This document shows positions 56,601 to 64,000 of a DNA stretch of 64,000 nucleotides, piece by piece. Below the pieces are notes generated by a model that was given only the letters and a program-made list of their open reading frames with translations, was not told the origin of the DNA and did no database searches. Numbering within the stretch: the stretch's first letter is position 1; every line of letters starts with the position of its first letter. The stretch comes from Symbiodinium natans (Eukaryota; Sar; Dinophyceae; Suessiales; Symbiodiniaceae): NCBI GenBank assembly GCA_905221605.1, contig CAJNDS010001112.1:3125050-3189049 (forward strand), read 5' to 3'. Both the position numbers and the translations under genes were made by a program.

Positions 56601-57280
56601 TATGCTGTCCTCCCAGGTGCGATTCAAGCACGCTCGAGGAGCCTCACAGAGACGGGCAGGCGGAGGCAGAGTGCATCCTCTGTGGGCGCGCGCCTGGGAA
56701 ATTTAGACTTCAGCCCGAACCGGCCGAACCCCGACAAAAAAAAAGCAAGGAACCGACAGAGACTTGAGATGATTTGAGGATTTAGGGAGTAAGGTTTAGG
56801 GAGTTTGAGACATGAATTTCAGCAGCCCCAAGGAGAGAAAAAACAAAAAACACGCAAGACGGCTCAGCAGCCCTCTCATAGCGTGAGTCCGGCAGGCTGC
56901 TGATCAATCACAGCAGGGCCCCCAGCCCTGACAGCAGGCGCTGCAGTAGTATTCCTTTCTCTCGCCTTGTCATGACTGACTGTTATGGCTTTTTGTGTTT
57001 GGTAATGTGTTTTTCCATGTTGTTTGATGGTTTGAATTTCCAGGCTTGTAGGCCTCAGAACCTTCTGTGCTGCTGGAGGGCCAAGAGGGTTCAAGGTTGC
57101 GGGTGCTGATGACAGATTCTGTTTGAAGTTTTGCTTTTCGTGCCGGTGCCATCATTGCCATCCCCTGAGATGCCCCGGCAATGCGTCGCACTTTGTGTGA
57201 GGCGATCTATGCCCATCGCACGAGAGAACGCGCTTGATGAAGCCTTGCTGTCGCAAGGTCACGCTTTAGCTGTCCTTGTG
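56600..57280. other. upstream spacer of the DUF1275-tubulin array
   Basis: No recognisable gene. It has no counterpart upstream of the second array unit except for the last bases before the putative acceptor at 57286. Confidence 0.5.
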
Positions 57281-57284
57281 CTGC

Positions 57285-57286
57285 AG
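57285..57286 (+). promoter_or_regulatory. putative spliced-leader (trans-splice) acceptor AG, DUF1275 copy 1
   Basis: Similarity between the two array units begins at about TTGTGCTGCAG and continues into the coding frame. CTGCAG ends here, 46 bases before the conserved ATG. Dinoflagellate mRNAs receive a spliced leader at such an AG. Inferred from position only. Confidence 0.35.
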
Positions 57287-57332
57287 CCGTTTGCCGGTTC
57301 AGCTTTCCATTCGCGCAGCACCCCCCCACAGC

Positions 57333-58283
57333 ATGCCGGCCTTGCTGAGCACTCGCGCCAGGAGCAGCCGCGCGCGCGGCTGCGCCCTCCTGGCTCTGGG
57401 CGCGTGCGCGCTGTGGAGCTTCCAGGGCCAGCAGGCGTTCAGCGGCGCGCCGGTCGTGGAGGAGTCCTCGGGCCTCACCAAGATCATCGCCGACCATGCC
57501 CTGCTGATGTCTCTGGCCCTGATGGCCGTGTGCGGTGCCTTTGCGTGCACCGAGAAAGCGCTGCCGCAAGCAGCGGGCCCAGCAGAGAAGCGAGCGGACT
57601 ACAACAGCTTCCTGATGATCCAGAACATTCTCTGCTTCGCGTCCGGGTACGTGAACGCCCTGGCCATCATCGACATGGGCATGACCGTCTCGCACCAGAG
57701 CGGCAACACCAGCCACACGGGACGTCTCATCCTGAACGGGGGGGCCAAGTTCTTTCACTTGATGCTGTCCTTTGGCGCCGGATCCTTCGTGGCTGGATAC
57801 AGCAAGTGTGACCAGGAGGCAGTCTACCAGGGACGCTACTCACCCAACCTGTTGGCCGCAGCGTTTGCCGTCGTGTTCGGCTGCATGGTTCACTACTGCA
57901 AGGCTGAGGCTGGCGTCGCGAACGATGCCGCCTCCGAGTGCCTGCTGCTGTGGGCCTTTGCGCAGGGCATCCAGAACGGCATCACACGAAGATGCAGCTC
58001 CCTGCCGATCTGCACCACGCACTTCACCGGCTACCTCACCGACTTCGGCGTCGGCCTGGGTCTGTGGGCACGTGCGCAGGCGGACGGCGCCGAGCCGCCT
58101 ACCCTGCTGAAGGTCCTCCTCTTCGGTGCCGGCATCTTCTTCTTCGGCCTTGGCGGCGTGGCGGCCATGGAGACCCATCCAATCTGGGGCGCGCAGGCAG
58201 CACTGATCCCCGCCGCCATCATGGCGGCAGTGGCCGGTGGCCTCATCCCCGTCATCAAGACGCCCGCGAAGACCGCCGCCTAA
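57333..58283 (+). CDS. DUF1275/YoaK-like membrane protein, copy 1
   Basis: Intronless, 316 residues. The start chosen is MPALLSTRARS because it is the ATG shared by both copies; in-frame codons upstream are not conserved. The N-terminus is Arg/Ala-rich with a hydrophobic stretch (about 17-36), possibly a targeting or membrane segment. The core has YoaK/DUF1275 landmarks: ASGYVNALAIIDMG with VSHQSGNTSHTGRLIL (about 105-133), then FAQGIQNGITRRCSSLPICT and THFTGYLTDFG (about 210-236). About six hydrophobic segments follow one another, consistent with a polytopic membrane protein. The family's function is not established. It lies about 550 bp before a beta-tubulin gene, same strand. It differs from copy 2 at one visible base (TGC Cys against TAC Tyr in FACTEKAL). 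Confidence 0.85.
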   Translation: MPALLSTRARSSRARGCALLALGACALWSFQGQQAFSGAPVVEESSGLTKIIADHALLMSLALMAVCGAFACTEKALPQAAGPAEKRADYNSFLMIQNILCFASGYVNALAIIDMGMTVSHQSGNTSHTGRLILNGGAKFFHLMLSFGAGSFVAGYSKCDQEAVYQGRYSPNLLAAAFAVVFGCMVHYCKAEAGVANDAASECLLLWAFAQGIQNGITRRCSSLPICTTHFTGYLTDFGVGLGLWARAQADGAEPPTLLKVLLFGAGIFFFGLGGVAAMETHPIWGAQAALIPAAIMAAVAGGLIPVIKTPAKTAA

Positions 58284-61531
<3,248 letters not shown>

Positions 61532-61960
61532 GACGGCTGAGCTGTGAGCACAGCTGACCATGGCCTGTTGAGCCCGAATTCGGCATCGAAGACTTCCCAA
61601 ATTTCTTCGGAAGCCATCGGTAGCCTGCAGGCCTGCCAGTAACTGTCCCTTCAAGCTTACTCGGAGCCCCTAGCCACCCTACAGCCTTTGAGGTTCATAC
61701 CCATGATCTCCCCATCGCCAGCCCTCTCGGGGGCCTCACGTGGTGTGCCATGTGTGCGCGTTGGCAGCGAGCAAGTGGAAGACAAAAAAGGGTGTCATGG
61801 TGGCCTGATGGCTCTTCCAGCATAGCTCATTGAGAAGAAGTTTATATATGAGGAATGATCACATTGCTCTCCGGCAATTTCTCGCGGCGATCTTGCCGGT
61901 TAAGCATTGTGCCCCGTAGATCCTGCCACGCAGCTGTAAGCTGTTGTTCCATTGTGCTGC
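61532..61960. other. spacer between tandem units
   Basis: 3' flank of tubulin copy 1 and 5' flank of DUF1275 copy 2. No gene. It differs from the region upstream of copy 1. Confidence 0.7.
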
Positions 61961-61962
61961 AG
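61961..61962 (+). promoter_or_regulatory. putative spliced-leader acceptor AG, DUF1275 copy 2
   Basis: CATTGTGCTGCAG ends here, 50 bases before the ATG, at the point where similarity to unit 1 begins. Confidence 0.35.
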
Positions 61963-62012
61963 GCGTTTGCCGGTTCAGCCTTCCAAGCGCGCACCAACCC
62001 CCACAGAACAGC

Positions 62013-62963
62013 ATGCCGGCCTTGCTGAGCACTCGCGCCAGGAGCAGCCGCGCGCGCGGCTGCGCCCTCCTGGCTCTGGGCGCGTGCGCGCTGTGGAGCT
62101 TCCAGGGCCAGCAGGCGTTCAGCGGCGCGCCGGTCGTGGAGGAGTCCTCGGGCCTCACCAAGATCATCGCCGACCATGCCCTGCTGATGTCTCTGGCCCT
62201 GATGGCCGTGTGCGGTGCCTTTGCGTACACCGAGAAAGCGCTGCCGCAAGCAGCGGGCCCAGCAGAGAAGCGAGCGGACTACAACAGCTTCCTGATGATC
62301 CAGAACATTCTCTGCTTCGCGTCCGGGTACGTGAACGCCCTGGCCATCATCGACATGGGCATGACCGTCTCGCACCAGAGCGGCAACACCAGCCACACGG
62401 GACGTCTCATCCTGAACGGGGGGGCCAAGTTCTTTCACTTGATGCTGTCCTTTGGCGCCGGATCCTTCGTGGCTGGATACAGCAAGTGTGACCAGGAGGC
62501 AGTCTACCAGGGACGCTACTCACCCAACCTGTTGGCCGCAGCGTTTGCCGTCGTGTTCGGCTGCATGGTTCACTACTGCAAGGCTGAGGCTGGCGTCGCG
62601 AACGATGCCGCCTCCGAGTGCCTGCTGCTGTGGGCCTTTGCGCAGGGCATCCAGAACGGCATCACACGAAGATGCAGCTCCCTGCCGATCTGCACCACGC
62701 ACTTCACCGGCTACCTCACCGACTTCGGCGTCGGCCTGGGTCTGTGGGCACGTGCGCAGGCGGACGGCGCCGAGCCGCCTACCCTGCTGAAGGTCCTCCT
62801 CTTCGGTGCCGGCATCTTCTTCTTCGGCCTTGGCGGCGTGGCGGCCATGGAGACCCATCCAATCTGGGGCGCGCAGGCAGCACTGATCCCCGCCGCCATC
62901 ATGGCGGCAGTGGCCGGTGGCCTCATCCCCGTCATCAAGACGCCCGCGAAGACCGCCGCCTAA
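62013..62963 (+). CDS. DUF1275/YoaK-like membrane protein, copy 2
   Basis: Same 316-residue frame and start as copy 1, 4680 bp downstream; one visible base difference across 951 (Tyr in FAYTEKAL). The hallmarks SGNTSHTG and THFTGYLTDFG are intact, so both copies should make the same product. The flanks diverge at once on both sides of the coding frame: GCAGCACTGATCTGGATT against GCAGCTTTGATCTGATCG just after the stop. That near-identity confined to the coding part suggests gene conversion or very strong constraint. It is followed by the second tubulin gene. Confidence 0.85.
   Translation: MPALLSTRARSSRARGCALLALGACALWSFQGQQAFSGAPVVEESSGLTKIIADHALLMSLALMAVCGAFAYTEKALPQAAGPAEKRADYNSFLMIQNILCFASGYVNALAIIDMGMTVSHQSGNTSHTGRLILNGGAKFFHLMLSFGAGSFVAGYSKCDQEAVYQGRYSPNLLAAAFAVVFGCMVHYCKAEAGVANDAASECLLLWAFAQGIQNGITRRCSSLPICTTHFTGYLTDFGVGLGLWARAQADGAEPPTLLKVLLFGAGIFFFGLGGVAAMETHPIWGAQAALIPAAIMAAVAGGLIPVIKTPAKTAA

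Positions 62964-64000
<1,037 letters not shown>

Noticed and set aside
57276-57332. Upstream starts extending the DUF1275 frames (57276 and 61944)
   Set aside because: The extensions differ between the copies and lie across the putative splice acceptor, whereas the ATG at 57333/62013 is conserved.

Overview
The window reads as nuclear DNA from a dinoflagellate, probably close to the Symbiodiniaceae; this is inferred, with no species call. The signs are: telomere-type CCCTAAA/TTTAGGG tracts scattered internally; introns with GC and GA as well as GT donors, AG|G acceptors and short direct repeats across the splice sites; repeated genes in tandem on one strand; a tyrosine-recombinase retroelement; and SRQTT-type repeats. 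Every gene I could model runs on the + strand. Exons are short, so most long open frames on both strands are chance or repeat-driven.

Layout. 1-15.6 kb: gene-poor, with scattered exon-like blocks of unknown genes, one telomere tract (6.58 kb) and one MITE-like foldback (13.26 kb). 15.6-21.9 kb: a decayed retroelement with gag and CCHC knuckle, a possible methyltransferase-like block, reverse transcriptase and tyrosine recombinase, between repeated flanks; part of gag is inverted and the recombinase has Cys where Tyr is expected. 22-34.9 kb: tandem repeats, a second MITE copy, unassigned exon-like blocks. 34.98-36.61 kb: a CCCH zinc-finger gene with SRQTT repeats and a C-terminal KNTFLHFE motif (four exons). 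37.8-38.7 kb: a CA-rich satellite. 38.9-40.56 kb: an enoyl-CoA hydratase/isomerase gene in at least nine exons. 42.5-42.74 kb: two short telomere tracts pointing outward. 42.9-47.75 kb: a set of helical exons, probably a coiled-coil gene. 48.2-49.13 kb: an 880 bp CAAGAR hexanucleotide array. 49.2-55.1 kb: dense interstitial telomere repeats in both orientations. 55.1-57.2 kb: AT-rich low-complexity DNA.

57.3-64.0 kb: a tandem array of a two-gene unit of about 4.67 kb, [intronless DUF1275/YoaK-like membrane protein - beta-tubulin], present once complete and once cut by the window edge. The two DUF1275 reading frames differ by one visible base in 951, while the spacers differ much more. The complete beta-tubulin gene has 11 exons, codes for 446 residues, and its ten introns use six GC, three GT and one probable GA donor.

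The genes do not form one pathway: microtubule protein, a membrane protein, fatty-acid isomerase-type enzyme, putative RNA-binding regulator and mobile DNA. No tRNA, rRNA, CRISPR array or prokaryotic-style operon was found. All calls are by eye; family assignments rest on remembered motifs and intron models on splice-site and phase logic.
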